A DNA stretch of 64,000 nucleotides from Leptospira kemamanensis (GCF_004769665.1 NZ_RQGG01000029.1:80124-144123); one strand, 5' to 3'; positions 48,010 through 58,160 are shown, counted from the stretch's first letter. Program-made: numbers and translations. The notes: generated from the sequence alone by a model not told the origin.

Positions 48010-49488
48010 ATGTTGTTCAATTCAATACCATTTTTAATCTTTTTTTCCGTTGTTTACCTTCTGTATTGGGCCATCCCAAAAGAATTTCGTAAATACTTTT
48101 TACTGATTTCTGGTATCAGTTTTTACGCTTACTTTTCTTTAGCATTAACCGTTCATTTTCTCATTGTCATCAGTATCAATTACCTACTTTACCGCAAGAT
48201 ACAATCCCAACCAACCAAGTTTTGGATTGGACTGACAGTTTCTCTTAACTTAATCAACTTAGGTTTTTTTAAGTATGTTTACTTTTTTAGTCGAGTGTTA
48301 GCTGACGTAACGAGTTATCCATTTTTCCAACAAGTACCAAATTTCATTCACATTGCACTTCCTCTTGCCATTAGTTTTTATACCTTCCAAGTCATTGCTG
48401 CTGCTGTGGATACCTATCGGAATCCAAAAGAAAAAACAGTTAAGGTAGAGGACTATTTTCTCTTTGTTGCATTTTTCCCCGTGCTGATTGCGGGTCCTAT
48501 CATGCGAATGTCTGATTTTTTCCCAAACTTGGACAAACTCACACCAAACAAAGAAAAGATGTATCGTGCCTCTTATCTTATGATGTCTGGTCTCGTGAAA
48601 AAAGTGTTAGTTGCTGATCCAATGTCGCTCACGATCTCTCCTGTTTTTAATTCGCCAGCAGAATATGATTCTTTTTCTTTATTCATTGCAGGGATTTGTT
48701 ATTCAATTCAAGTCTTCAGCGATTTTTCGGGACTAACTGATATGGCAAGATCTGTTGCTTTGTATTTAGGTTTCGAAACTCCTGAAAATTTCAAGGCTCC
48801 TTTTTTCTCCACCTCTGGGCGCGAATTATGGAAACGTTGGCACATTACTCTTTCCTTTTGGTTGCGTGATTACATCTATTTTCCGTTAGGTGGGTCAAAA
48901 AAAGGAGAACTTAGGACTTATCTCAATTTGATCATCATCATGACCTTAGGTGGATTTTGGCATGGAGCTGATTATACCTTTATCTGTTGGGGATTTTATT
49001 GGGGTGTGATCCTTGCTTCCGAACGATTTTTGGAAGGCAAATTGGGTCTCCCATTAACTCCTGAAAAAAACAAATTCCTAATCGTTTTAAAAGCAATGAT
49101 TGTATTTGTTTTGTTTTCGATTTCAGGTCTTATGTTTCGTTCCAATAACGCATCCAATATGGTGGACCATTTTTACGGAATCTTCACTCATTTTTCATTC
49201 AGTTTAGAAAATATGATTCTGGGAAGCCAAAACGAATGGTTGGTGTCTGCAACATCGCTTTTCGGGGAAGGTTCTTCTTTTCGTTACTTACATATTGAAA
49301 ACCTAGAACGAATTTTTTATACCTCGTTTGCCGTTTTGTTTTTTCATCATATCCAATACGTGCCAGAATTTTGGGAAAGGATTCGCAAACACGATGTTTG
49401 GTTAGCCCCAGTCCTTGGTGTGATTACCATCTTTTTACTCGCCACATTATCACAAGATGGTGGTGAGTTTATCTATTATCGGTTTTAG
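48010..49488 (+). CDS. MBOAT-family membrane O-acyltransferase (AlgI/DltB-like)
   Basis: A 492-residue integral membrane protein with about eleven hydrophobic segments. The MBOAT catalytic histidine is in LGGFWHGADYTFICWG and the upstream conserved segment is FFSTSGRELWKRWHITLSFWLRDYIYFPLGG. Such enzymes transfer acyl groups across the inner membrane to polysaccharides or teichoic acids. The next gene encodes a DUF1574 SGNH-like protein, the layout of AlgI/AlgJ or DltB/DltD pairs, so surface polysaccharide acylation is likely. Confidence 0.92.
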   Translation: MLFNSIPFLIFFSVVYLLYWAIPKEFRKYFLLISGISFYAYFSLALTVHFLIVISINYLLYRKIQSQPTKFWIGLTVSLNLINLGFFKYVYFFSRVLADVTSYPFFQQVPNFIHIALPLAISFYTFQVIAAAVDTYRNPKEKTVKVEDYFLFVAFFPVLIAGPIMRMSDFFPNLDKLTPNKEKMYRASYLMMSGLVKKVLVADPMSLTISPVFNSPAEYDSFSLFIAGICYSIQVFSDFSGLTDMARSVALYLGFETPENFKAPFFSTSGRELWKRWHITLSFWLRDYIYFPLGGSKKGELRTYLNLIIIMTLGGFWHGADYTFICWGFYWGVILASERFLEGKLGLPLTPEKNKFLIVLKAMIVFVLFSISGLMFRSNNASNMVDHFYGIFTHFSFSLENMILGSQNEWLVSATSLFGEGSSFRYLHIENLERIFYTSFAVLFFHHIQYVPEFWERIRKHDVWLAPVLGVITIFLLATLSQDGGEFIYYRF

Positions 49489-49492
49489 GAGG
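49487..49492 (+). promoter_or_regulatory. Strong ribosome-binding site of the DUF1574 gene
   Basis: AGGAGG five bases before the GTG at 49498. An ATG at 49496 is out of frame, so this site decides the GTG start. Confidence 0.8.
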
Positions 49493-49497
49493 AAGAT

Positions 49498-50595
49498 GTG
49501 GATTTATTTCGAAATCGTTTTTTATTAGTCCCGTTCCTAGTTGTATTTTTAGCGTTTTGTCTGGATAAACTACTGATCTTAGAAAATGTTCATACATACT
49601 TTTCTAAATCCTTATCTGATATCAATTACATACAAAAATATGAATTGTATGAAGATCTAAAAGAGTATTTGGCACAAAAAAATCGGGACAAAGTCCTAGT
49701 TTATTTTGGAAATTCTAGAGCACTTCTTTTTGATAATGATTATATCCATAAAAAATACCCGGGATGGGTGATGTTTAATTTTTCCGTCCCAGGTGGAAAA
49801 CCTGATTATGTATTACAATGGATGGAACAATTCGAAAGAGACAATGTAAAACCTGATTTCTTTTTGTTTGACCATTCCGTAGAAATGTTTAATGCCAGTG
49901 CCACTTTAAAAGTGGATGAAACTCTCACGAATGGACTGAATGTTTCTTTTGTATTAAAACATTTTTCTTTATTTTCGATTGATGATATATCTACTTTGAT
50001 CGCAAAACGTATGTTTCGTGCTTATCAATATCGACCAAAGTTGGAAGTAATCCTAACACGAGCCAAAAACAAAGAAAATATGTTAATTCCGTATCGTATG
50101 TTACGGAACAATTTAATGGCGAATTTAAAAAAAGGGAAGGGTTCTGCTATGACTCCAGGAACCCATGAAGCAGTGTTACCTCTCGAACTGTTAAAAAAGT
50201 CTGCCTATGGTGACTTTCATTCTTATCTAGTGCCATTTCGATTTTCGGAAAATATATTAACGTTTACAAACAAGTCACTGGAACTCGCAAAAGAACTAGG
50301 TGTGCCTTCCGCAGTCATTTGGGTCAGGTTATCTCTACCTTATATGGATCATATTCGAAAGATGAAGGTATCTGTTGGAGAAAACAAAGAAGGAACTGTT
50401 TATGAGGATTGGTATCCGCGTATGGAGAAATACCATGTGCAAAACGGGATTCCCTTCTGGAATATGAATGATGATCCAGAGTATTCCTGCAACGAGTTTA
50501 GCGATGCAGGTCATATGTCACCATCATGTTACGATGAGTATACGGATTATATCTTTAAAAAATTAAATCAATCTTTGGTGATGGGTGCTCGGTAA
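49498..50595 (+). CDS. DUF1574-family protein, SGNH-like partner of the MBOAT
   Basis: A 365-residue protein with one N-terminal signal or anchor helix (8-25) and a large periplasmic domain. FGNSRALLF (about residue 72) occupies the place of the SGNH block I, and DAGHMSPSCYDEY near the C-terminus supplies an Asp/His pair. DUF1574 is typical of Leptospira. Placed nine bases after the MBOAT gene, it is probably the extracytoplasmic acyltransferase or esterase partner. It overlaps the converging gene by 28 bases. Confidence 0.78.
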   Translation: MDLFRNRFLLVPFLVVFLAFCLDKLLILENVHTYFSKSLSDINYIQKYELYEDLKEYLAQKNRDKVLVYFGNSRALLFDNDYIHKKYPGWVMFNFSVPGGKPDYVLQWMEQFERDNVKPDFFLFDHSVEMFNASATLKVDETLTNGLNVSFVLKHFSLFSIDDISTLIAKRMFRAYQYRPKLEVILTRAKNKENMLIPYRMLRNNLMANLKKGKGSAMTPGTHEAVLPLELLKKSAYGDFHSYLVPFRFSENILTFTNKSLELAKELGVPSAVIWVRLSLPYMDHIRKMKVSVGENKEGTVYEDWYPRMEKYHVQNGIPFWNMNDDPEYSCNEFSDAGHMSPSCYDEYTDYIFKKLNQSLVMGAR

Positions 50596-51164
50596 AATTC
50601 AGTTCGATTTTGCACATCATTTGGTGAAAGTTTATCTGGTTCTGTTGGGTTTGGTTTGATTGGATTCTGAGGTTGTGGTTTCGTATTGTTTTCTTTATCA
50701 ATCGAATAACCATAATAGTATCCATGAACAATTTCTACGACAGCGACTGGTGTATCTGAATTCATATTTTGGATTTCGATTGTAATCTCGTCAGGAGGTG
50801 CCAACAGTTCAAACACCCATTGTGTTTCTGCTTCGATTTTCTCTTTGCGAAGGATGGTTGGATTTTCATTTTGTCCGTTTCCTGCATAAACCGTTAAGAC
50901 CCATTCTTTTAATTTTCCGTCAGTTGCAATCCCGATGCCAATGGATTGTGGAGATGCCTCACTTGCTTTTAAATCAAAGCGAATGGCTCCCCCTTTTGCA
51001 ACCGCACCATAAAGACGTTTTTTAGAAAGAGAAGGGTAAAGCGCTAAATCTTGGATTCGAGTGGTGACTTCCTTTACATTTTGATTGAGAACAGATGGTT
51101 CGGAAAACAACACCTGATTCGATACAATCAGAAGACCAAGAAAAAGGGAAAACGGATGTTTCAT
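50568..51164 (-). CDS. Exported hypothetical protein
   Basis: A 198-residue protein with a signal peptide (residues 4-21) and a beta-rich mature domain. The C-terminal third (about 160-185) is rich in Pro and Asn (NPIKPNPTEPDK), a likely linker. It is probably periplasmic or outer-membrane associated. No family is recognised. It follows the FN3 gene by 52 bases on the same strand. Confidence 0.7.
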   Translation of the reverse strand: MKHPFSLFLGLLIVSNQVLFSEPSVLNQNVKEVTTRIQDLALYPSLSKKRLYGAVAKGGAIRFDLKASEASPQSIGIGIATDGKLKEWVLTVYAGNGQNENPTILRKEKIEAETQWVFELLAPPDEITIEIQNMNSDTPVAVVEIVHGYYYGYSIDKENNTKPQPQNPIKPNPTEPDKLSPNDVQNRTEFYRAPITKD

Positions 51165-51216
51165 TCTCTATATTGGACTAAAAAAAGGGATTCCTTACAA
51201 GCAAAAGAAATGAAAA

Positions 51217-52395
51217 TTATCTCGTACAAACTCGAAATTTTGGCAATTCGACACCCAAGGATTGTCGTTCCTCTGGATCTAAATTGCTTCTATTTTTCCA
51301 TTGTAATTCCATTCGTTCCAATGCAGGTTTAAAAATCGGATTACAATGATTGGAAAAATATCGATATGCACTGATGCGATTGGTTTCATTTTCGCTCACC
51401 AATTTATAAAACTCAAAGACAGACTGGTTGTCTTCACTCGAGAAGTTTAATATAACATAAGTTTTGTGGCACTCACCTAAAGTGAAAGCAGGTATTTTTG
51501 TATTTTTACAATTTACCGCAACATCCGTTTCTAGAAAGACCATCATCTCATCATATGTAAAATCTCGAAATGGCTTTCCCTTGGGTAAAGATACTTTAGG
51601 TTTGGATTGGTTTGCCGTCGGGATTGGTTTTGCAGAACTAGTTGTTGTTTCAGTGGATTTGGAAGTTAAATTTTGTTTTCCCTCTAAGTTTGCGGTTTGA
51701 GTTTCCGTACCAGATTTCACTCTTTCATTTTTTTTGATCTCTTCCAAGTTTTCCTTTGTTGTGAGTTTGTTATCGATGGGTGAAGATTTTGGTTCTTCTA
51801 CTTGTACAAAGTTTTTCACTACTTTTGGTTTTTGGTAAGGATTGGTGACTGTTAAATCATAAGGACCAGTTTTTGCTTCGGTTGTATCTACCTTTAGATC
51901 AATGCGTTCCGATGTTTTGACTTCTTTACTGACGATGGGTAATTTATCCCCTTTTTTGGAGAGGTCAACACTTGTGGCTTCTAAAAAATGTTCCCCTTCA
52001 ATCGTAAGTTCTTTGATTGTTTTTTCTGATTTAGATTCTTGTTTAGAAAGAATCACCGGTGTTTCTGTTTCTTTGGCAACCTTTGGTGGTTCGGAAATGA
52101 TGATCTCGAGTTCTTTCCATGTGGACCACACCACAGGTTTTTTAAATAAATTGAGAGGTGCTGTCCTTACCATGTACATACCAGAAGGTAATTCTTCGAT
52201 TGATTGATAAGGTGTTTCTATTTTTTTATCTAAAATGATTTTTCCAAGTTTATCTTTGATTTGGATTTGGTAACCACTGGCATCACTGATCGGTTTCCAA
52301 GCAATGAGTTTTGTCCCTTCCTCAGCTAACAAGGTGGATACGACAAAAAGTCCGAATATATAAAAAACAAATTTGGAAAGATAAGAATGTTTCAT
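51217..52395 (-). CDS. Exported protein with FN3-like domain, last gene of cyclase operon
   Basis: A 392-residue protein with a signal peptide ending near LLAEE. WKPISDASGYQIQIKDKLGKIIL resembles the start of a fibronectin-III or extracellular-binding module, and a similar pattern appears in the neighbouring FecR protein. A low-complexity Lys/Thr/Ser-rich region (about 195-275) separates it from a globular C-terminus with four Cys (about 275-392). The start overlaps the FecR gene by four bases. Probable role: periplasmic partner of the FecR/cyclase pair. Confidence 0.7.
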   Translation of the reverse strand: MKHSYLSKFVFYIFGLFVVSTLLAEEGTKLIAWKPISDASGYQIQIKDKLGKIILDKKIETPYQSIEELPSGMYMVRTAPLNLFKKPVVWSTWKELEIIISEPPKVAKETETPVILSKQESKSEKTIKELTIEGEHFLEATSVDLSKKGDKLPIVSKEVKTSERIDLKVDTTEAKTGPYDLTVTNPYQKPKVVKNFVQVEEPKSSPIDNKLTTKENLEEIKKNERVKSGTETQTANLEGKQNLTSKSTETTTSSAKPIPTANQSKPKVSLPKGKPFRDFTYDEMMVFLETDVAVNCKNTKIPAFTLGECHKTYVILNFSSEDNQSVFEFYKLVSENETNRISAYRYFSNHCNPIFKPALERMELQWKNRSNLDPEERQSLGVELPKFRVCTR

Positions 52396-54287
52396 TTTTT
52401 CTCTTTATACAATCGTTTGGGGGAAATAAATTCGATGTCTGAAGGTCTGAGTGACTTCAGTTGGTCAAGGGCTAAAATAAACGTACCTTTTCTGGAAAGA
52501 AGTAAATTTGAATTTTTATAAGCACTGAGATCCCATGAAAAACTTCCTTCATCCAAAATACTGAGATCTTTTAAATGGTAATTAGAATCTTTTGTACTCA
52601 CTTTATAAATCGCAATTTTTTTATCAGGTAAGTGTTGGTACAATACAATATCATAACGATCCGCTACCACACCAGTTAATTTCCATTGGAAATCCAAACT
52701 GGTTTTTCCTTTCATTTGGATGATCGCTCCGTTAGGTGACATGGTTTCTAATTTTGGTTCTTGGATGGTTTGGGGTTTCGATTCTTCTACGATCGTGGCC
52801 ACTTCGATTTTTTTCTTTTTGTCAACAACGGTAAAACTTAAAATAGGAGAGGGTTCTGTTTCTTTTCCATCCTTTGTTTTTCCAATGATCTTCGCATAAA
52901 AATTTCCAGATCCTAAATCATTCCAATTGGGAACAAGGAAATTAGAAGTTGTCTCTGCATTCACGATCGAATTGGAAAACTTTGAATCCTTGGCAATCCT
53001 TACAGTATAAGAATAAATCTCCGCATTCCCCTCCCAAATCAAAATGGCTTGGTTTTGTTTGATCTCTTCTGTGCTGATTTCAGCCTCAGGCATTGGCCTT
53101 TGCCATTTGGGGGCTGGTACTTGATTTTGTTTTTTAATCACAAAGGAATAAAGTTTTGTTTCTCTGTCTTTGGTATCCGGAAAAGAAGATTTCGCAATCA
53201 CCTTCCAATAATAAGTTCCCTCTTTCAAATCATCCAAAGAGATTTGGTTTGCAGAAGTTTCAATCCGTTTGATTGGATTTTGAAATTGATTGGTATTGGA
53301 TACTAACAGTTGGTATGTGTTGGCTGTGGTTAACTTACTCCAAGTAATCGTTACAAGGGGATAGGTTTGCACAAAGGGTATCACGGCACCTGGGTTCGGT
53401 GATTCCGCAAGAAAAGGTTCTAGTTTTGAGACAAATAATTTATTTGTTTCACTTGTTTCGACACCATTTTTGTTTTTTACTTTCACTCGCCAGTAAAAGG
53501 TTCCTTCTTTTAGGCTAATTGATGTTTGGTTCCCGTTTACTGGTTCTGAATAAAATGTCATTTGGAAATTGGGAGACCTAGATATCTCCAAGATAGGTGA
53601 CTCGTATCCTGATTCTATTTTCCAACTAAAGTTTACAAGGGCTTCGGTAGGATCGGTATAAAAAAGTTTTTGAGAAGCAGGTGAGAGTAGAATTATGGGG
53701 ATTTTTTTGATTTCGATGCCAGAGGTTTTAAATTCCGCTTTTTTTCCTTGGTCTACCGAAACTGTTTTTCCGTTTTGTTTGACTGTGGTTTGGCCTTTTT
53801 CGACAAACAAACTCAATTCTTGGTCTTTTGCTTTTTCAATTTTGACATTTCCTGAATCAACATTGATTTCACTTCCGGAAGATGTAATTTTGATTTGGTT
53901 GGCATTCGCATCATTTTTTTTGACTTGGAGAGATCCTTCCGAAAATTCTAAATTCGGTTCATCACCCGTTAAATCCAAGTTAAACATGGAATTTTCATCG
54001 ATGTTGATCTCTGTTCCATCTTTCAATCGGATGATGGCATCGGAAAAGGCTTCCGAACGAATTGTATCTTTGTTGATGAGTGGACTATTGTTTTCTAGTT
54101 TTTCCCAAATCACTTCATCTTCAAATTTTCTTTGTACGATATTGTTTTTAAAAAAAATGGTGCCCACCACTTCTCTATCACCAATATCAATTTTTCGATT
54201 TAAATCTAAATAAAATAGAACACTAAAAAAGATCGCAATGCTCGTAAGGCCAACAAGAACAAATAAATCACGTTTATCTAAATTCAT
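52392..54287 (-). CDS. FecR-domain membrane protein with FN3-like repeats
   Basis: A 631-residue protein with one transmembrane helix (about 9-27). A FecR domain (about 60-190) is recognisable from AIIRLKDGTEINIDENSMFNL and repeated short strands. Three to four modules of the type FSWKIESGY, ITWSKLTTANTYQLLVSNT and GTYYWKVIAKS (FN3-like, about 200-600) follow. FecR normally relays periplasmic signals, but no sigma factor is adjacent. Instead it is overlapped by four bases on both sides, by an adenylate cyclase gene and the FN3 gene. Confidence 0.82.
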   Translation of the reverse strand: MNLDKRDLFVLVGLTSIAIFFSVLFYLDLNRKIDIGDREVVGTIFFKNNIVQRKFEDEVIWEKLENNSPLINKDTIRSEAFSDAIIRLKDGTEINIDENSMFNLDLTGDEPNLEFSEGSLQVKKNDANANQIKITSSGSEINVDSGNVKIEKAKDQELSLFVEKGQTTVKQNGKTVSVDQGKKAEFKTSGIEIKKIPIILLSPASQKLFYTDPTEALVNFSWKIESGYESPILEISRSPNFQMTFYSEPVNGNQTSISLKEGTFYWRVKVKNKNGVETSETNKLFVSKLEPFLAESPNPGAVIPFVQTYPLVTITWSKLTTANTYQLLVSNTNQFQNPIKRIETSANQISLDDLKEGTYYWKVIAKSSFPDTKDRETKLYSFVIKKQNQVPAPKWQRPMPEAEISTEEIKQNQAILIWEGNAEIYSYTVRIAKDSKFSNSIVNAETTSNFLVPNWNDLGSGNFYAKIIGKTKDGKETEPSPILSFTVVDKKKKIEVATIVEESKPQTIQEPKLETMSPNGAIIQMKGKTSLDFQWKLTGVVADRYDIVLYQHLPDKKIAIYKVSTKDSNYHLKDLSILDEGSFSWDLSAYKNSNLLLSRKGTFILALDQLKSLRPSDIEFISPKRLYKEKK

Positions 54288-56137
54288 TTTTTTGCCTTTT
54301 TCGTTGTGGTTTCGATTCCAACAATCGATTGTAATTCGGATAGAGTTTTAGGACAATTTGGATCCGATTTTCTTCCTAAAACTGCATAGACTTTTTGAGC
54401 TTTCGATTTCCCTTTAAATTCAATTTCTCCCATACTCAGAAAGTTAAATTCGGATTTGATTTCTTGGTAGGTTGTTTCGGTGACCAAAATATCAGTATGT
54501 GTTTCTTTGTTGAGGGACTCCACTCGAGATGCCAAGTTCACCGAATCACCAATCACTGTGTATTCCATTTTATCAGAGCTTCCAATTTGACCTGCAATCA
54601 CATAACCAGTGTTAATTCCACATCCGATTTTGATCAGAGGTTTTTTAACAGTGCCTCGATTTTGATTGAATTCAATTAGTTTTTCACGCATACGAAGTGC
54701 GGCATCCACGGAAGCTTTTGCATGATGTTTGTGATCACGAAGAGCACCCCAAGTGGCCATGATGGCGTCTCCAATGAATTTATCCACCGTCCCACCAGTT
54801 TCTTGGACACATTTCACCATTTCTGACATATAGGAATTTAAAAATTCTACCACTTCTTCTGGTTGTAATTTTTCAGAGATTGCTGTGAAACTTCGGATAT
54901 CAGAGAAAAATATTGTACAATATTTTCTTTGTCCACCAATGGCAAGTTTTCCTTTTGCAGCAAGTTCAGCAATGTCTTGGTTGACAAAGCGACCAAAGGA
55001 ATCTTTCAGTTTTTCTCTTTCTTCTAAACCTCGTCCCATACTAACGAAGGATTTTGTCAATGTTCCAATTTCGTCATGCGTGGTAGCGTGTAAATTGATG
55101 TGATAGTTTCCCTTTCGGATTTCTTCGGAAGCATCCACCAATTTGAGGATGGGTGTGGAAAGAGATTTTGCAAAAAGATAAACTACAATAAAGGAAAGTG
55201 ATAAAAATACGATTAACAAATAACCATTTCGTTTTTGAATATTATTGACTTCTTCAAAAATTTTAGCTTCTCGAACTTGTGAAATAACACCAACACCACC
55301 AATTCCAAGTTTTTTAAAGGAAGCTAAATAAAACTCACCATCTTTGTTTTGATAACGAAATTGCCCATTGTCTACCGTAGATTTTTTCATACGATCAACG
55401 ATAGGTAAATCATTCAAATTGTTTCCAGACAAAACAACTTTTGCATCTGGATGTGCGAGCACACTCCCATCTTCACTTACTAAAAATGTTTCGACCGGGC
55501 CTGAAGTTTGAAAGGCATCAAGTAAACTATCCAGTTTGACTAAGGTTACCAGAATGGTATGAGTGTCTTTGGTTTCAGATAAAGGAAAACTGATACAAAG
55601 GATTGGATTTCTGAAAAAAGGACTAATATTCCATATAACGGTTGTTCCGCTAAATGATTTTTTTAGTTTCGGTTGGATATTTTTGATTATATTTTTAACT
55701 TCTGATTTTTGGTAATCATATTTCTGTAAAAACTGATCGTTGATCGTTTCAAATTTTGGATTAAAACTAGAGTCATAAGCTCCAATAAAAACAAAATTTT
55801 GATCTTCTTCAAATAATTCATTTGCGATCCCATTTGCTGATTGTGTGCTTCTCAAAATGGCAGAAGCAGTGATATGGACATCTTGTTTGATGGAGTGTAA
55901 GTCTGATTTTACTTTTAGAGATAAGATATCATTGATTTTGATATTATTTTCTTTGACTCGAACTTCACTATCCTTACGAAAAAAATAAGATGCAAGGAAA
56001 ATCACACCCGAAACAGAAACCAAAAGTACGACAGAAGTGATTAACAGTAGTTTGTATCGAATGGGGAATTGAAATTCCCCTGATACGTTTTGATTTTTAC
56101 TAAGAATGTTTCGTAATTTGAATAATATCGTTTTCAT
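54284..56137 (-). CDS. Membrane class III adenylate/guanylate cyclase with Cache-like sensor and HAMP
   Basis: A 617-residue protein. Transmembrane helices at about 28-52 and 302-325 frame a periplasmic Cache-like domain. A HAMP segment (STPILKLVDASEEIRKGN) links to the class III cyclase domain. Metal aspartates are in FFSDIRSFTAIS and DKFIGDAIMA, the substrate and transition-state residues in DKMEYTVIGDSVNLASRVE. The Lys/Asp pattern favours ATP over GTP. It would make cAMP in response to a periplasmic ligand. First gene of the cyclase-FecR-FN3 operon. Confidence 0.9.
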   Translation of the reverse strand: MKTILFKLRNILSKNQNVSGEFQFPIRYKLLLITSVVLLVSVSGVIFLASYFFRKDSEVRVKENNIKINDILSLKVKSDLHSIKQDVHITASAILRSTQSANGIANELFEEDQNFVFIGAYDSSFNPKFETINDQFLQKYDYQKSEVKNIIKNIQPKLKKSFSGTTVIWNISPFFRNPILCISFPLSETKDTHTILVTLVKLDSLLDAFQTSGPVETFLVSEDGSVLAHPDAKVVLSGNNLNDLPIVDRMKKSTVDNGQFRYQNKDGEFYLASFKKLGIGGVGVISQVREAKIFEEVNNIQKRNGYLLIVFLSLSFIVVYLFAKSLSTPILKLVDASEEIRKGNYHINLHATTHDEIGTLTKSFVSMGRGLEEREKLKDSFGRFVNQDIAELAAKGKLAIGGQRKYCTIFFSDIRSFTAISEKLQPEEVVEFLNSYMSEMVKCVQETGGTVDKFIGDAIMATWGALRDHKHHAKASVDAALRMREKLIEFNQNRGTVKKPLIKIGCGINTGYVIAGQIGSSDKMEYTVIGDSVNLASRVESLNKETHTDILVTETTYQEIKSEFNFLSMGEIEFKGKSKAQKVYAVLGRKSDPNCPKTLSELQSIVGIETTTKKAKK

Positions 56138-56214
56138 ATGGTTCGTACTTTAACCAATCCCAGTGAAATCGATAGGAAAAAAAAGTAAAATTGAACTAAG
56201 AAACTATTTTTTTC

Positions 56215-57525
56215 CTAAGGGCAGGCCAAATCAACGTTATATGTCTGTCTGAATGGATATTCTGGAATTGTAAAAGCGGTTTCCCTTACAACTGTGTCAG
56301 GATATCCGTCTCTTTTTGACACGTCCCCTAAACAAACTACTTTGTATGTACCTGGATTTAGGTATTTGATTTTTGCATTTTGTTTCGCTGGTGTCGCAGC
56401 AAGTGGCAATTCGTTGATAAATTGAGTTTCTTCAAATCGGAAGATGCCGTAATAATGTAATAAAGAATTGGTTCCACCAGAGATCGTAAGGCTTGATGCT
56501 GTTTCTGGATAGATCACACGAGCTCTAGAGATGATGTTTCCACCGGCATCTCCTTCCCCTTTGTGATCAAAGAAAATATCACTCACACCTACATAAGTTA
56601 CTGTTGTCGAACGGCTGGAAGTATAAGAGTGTAACATTAAATTTTCTTTTAAGTTGATACGTACTTCCAAGATATAAGGATCAAATCCTTCTCGGATTCT
56701 CATATCAGATTGTAACGCTTGTTCGAAGGTTTGGGAAAACAAACTAGGAAACATTTTAGGAACAATGGCACTTTTTTCAGAAGTGGTTGTACCTGGTGCA
56801 TAATTATTCCTTGGGACAATATTTAAACCAAAGATATTTGGTCGATTGTCAAAACGAATCGCCAAGGGAGCTCCAGCATCCAAAGCAAAACCTGTCACGA
56901 GGGAACGAAAGTAGATACCAGAATAATAATATTCCCTTCCTAGCCATGCTTTTCCTGCCGCCGCTGCTTCTTCCCAACTGAGAGTTTCTGCTGATGGATC
57001 ATTGGAAGGAAATTGTGCACCAATTCCATTGAAAAAGTCATACGCTTTTAGAATCCCATCACTTTCAATACAGGTATTGTTATCTAAGGAATAAGTTCTT
57101 GTACAAAACACTTGTCTATTGGGTGCAATGAAGTCCCAAAACTTATTGGAATCAATGGTATCACGGATTTGTGTCAGGTCATTAAAACCCTTTTCAAATT
57201 TACTCGATATCCTGACTTCTCCAATATCCAAAAAGATGGGAAGATCAGCTGCCTTGGGAAGGTTGGTAAGCGTCATGATGGGATCAAGGCCATCCCCTTG
57301 AGCATCAATGTACAAATCACCTGTTCCATTGTTTAACTCAGACCAATCCAGTGGGTTGTCAGTGGCGTAAGTTCCCTTTAAGAGTAACAACATACGGTTG
57401 TTAAAGAGAGTGGAGATCACGGGAAACTTGGTTTCTTTCCCCAAATCAACATCTGTTTTGCAATTGGGGAATAAAAAGAAACAGGAGAGTAAAAGGAAAA
57501 AATAATAGGACTGCAAACGGTTCAA
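56215..57525 (-). CDS. Hypothetical lipoprotein
   Basis: A 436-residue protein with a lipoprotein signal (Cys22 in FLFPNC). The mature part is beta-rich with small Cys pairs (FCTRTYSLDNNTC). I know no family. It overlaps the downstream-facing outer-membrane protein gene by four bases (start 57525), suggesting the two form an envelope pair, with the lipoprotein sitting on the outer membrane. Confidence 0.72.
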   Translation of the reverse strand: MNRLQSYYFFLLLSCFFLFPNCKTDVDLGKETKFPVISTLFNNRMLLLLKGTYATDNPLDWSELNNGTGDLYIDAQGDGLDPIMTLTNLPKAADLPIFLDIGEVRISSKFEKGFNDLTQIRDTIDSNKFWDFIAPNRQVFCTRTYSLDNNTCIESDGILKAYDFFNGIGAQFPSNDPSAETLSWEEAAAAGKAWLGREYYYSGIYFRSLVTGFALDAGAPLAIRFDNRPNIFGLNIVPRNNYAPGTTTSEKSAIVPKMFPSLFSQTFEQALQSDMRIREGFDPYILEVRINLKENLMLHSYTSSRSTTVTYVGVSDIFFDHKGEGDAGGNIISRARVIYPETASSLTISGGTNSLLHYYGIFRFEETQFINELPLAATPAKQNAKIKYLNPGTYKVVCLGDVSKRDGYPDTVVRETAFTIPEYPFRQTYNVDLACP

Positions 57526-58160
57526 AACAATACTCCCACTGTTAGACCAAAATAGAAAAAATCGACGTTCTGTAATGTGTAATTTGCCGGATTTTGTAAT
57601 CTGGGATCGTCGTAAGGACTGGCAAGGGGAAAGCGGTATTGGTTAGGAACGTCCATTTGGGTTTCAAAAATCTTATAATAATCCAATCGTACCCCAATTC
57701 GAATTCTACGACCAGCAATAAAACTAGCTTCTAACCCACCAAAGGCGGTTGGGTTCCACCTGGCTGTATCGGCAGGCCTTGCTACCACATAGGAAGAACC
57801 ACCGCCCCCCTTCACAAAAAATTGGATGGGGAGTTCTAACGGGAGTTTGTACGCCAAGGCCGCGTACAGTGGCATGGCTGTTAAAGCTCTTTCCGAACGG
57901 GATAAAAAGACGGCATAGGAACCACCCACTTCGGTGTAAAAGACCCAAGGCCAAGGCATCCTGGCGTAGAATCCGCCACCTAGCGTGGTTTCTAAGATCC
58001 GTGCACTGGGAGTTCCAGGCATGGGATTGGCCGCTCCTACCCAACCACCAATTTCATAGCGGCGTTTGTTGTACTCTTCGAGGGTTTGTGCGGAAAGGAG
58101 ACCAGAAAAGAGAGTGAATGCGAAAAGGATGCTAAGGAAGAGGGATTTTGTACAATTCAT
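57522..58160 (-). CDS. Predicted outer-membrane beta-barrel protein
   Basis: About 212 residues. I chose the ATG at 58160, which gives a signal peptide (MNCTKSLFLSILFAFTLFSGLLSAQ). The GTG at 58226 would add 22 basic residues and overlap truA further. The mature part has alternating amphipathic strands ending in FFYFGLTVGVLF, consistent with a small barrel. It is followed by a coupled lipoprotein gene (four-base overlap). Confidence 0.7.
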   Translation of the reverse strand: MNCTKSLFLSILFAFTLFSGLLSAQTLEEYNKRRYEIGGWVGAANPMPGTPSARILETTLGGGFYARMPWPWVFYTEVGGSYAVFLSRSERALTAMPLYAALAYKLPLELPIQFFVKGGGGSSYVVARPADTARWNPTAFGGLEASFIAGRRIRIGVRLDYYKIFETQMDVPNQYRFPLASPYDDPRLQNPANYTLQNVDFFYFGLTVGVLF

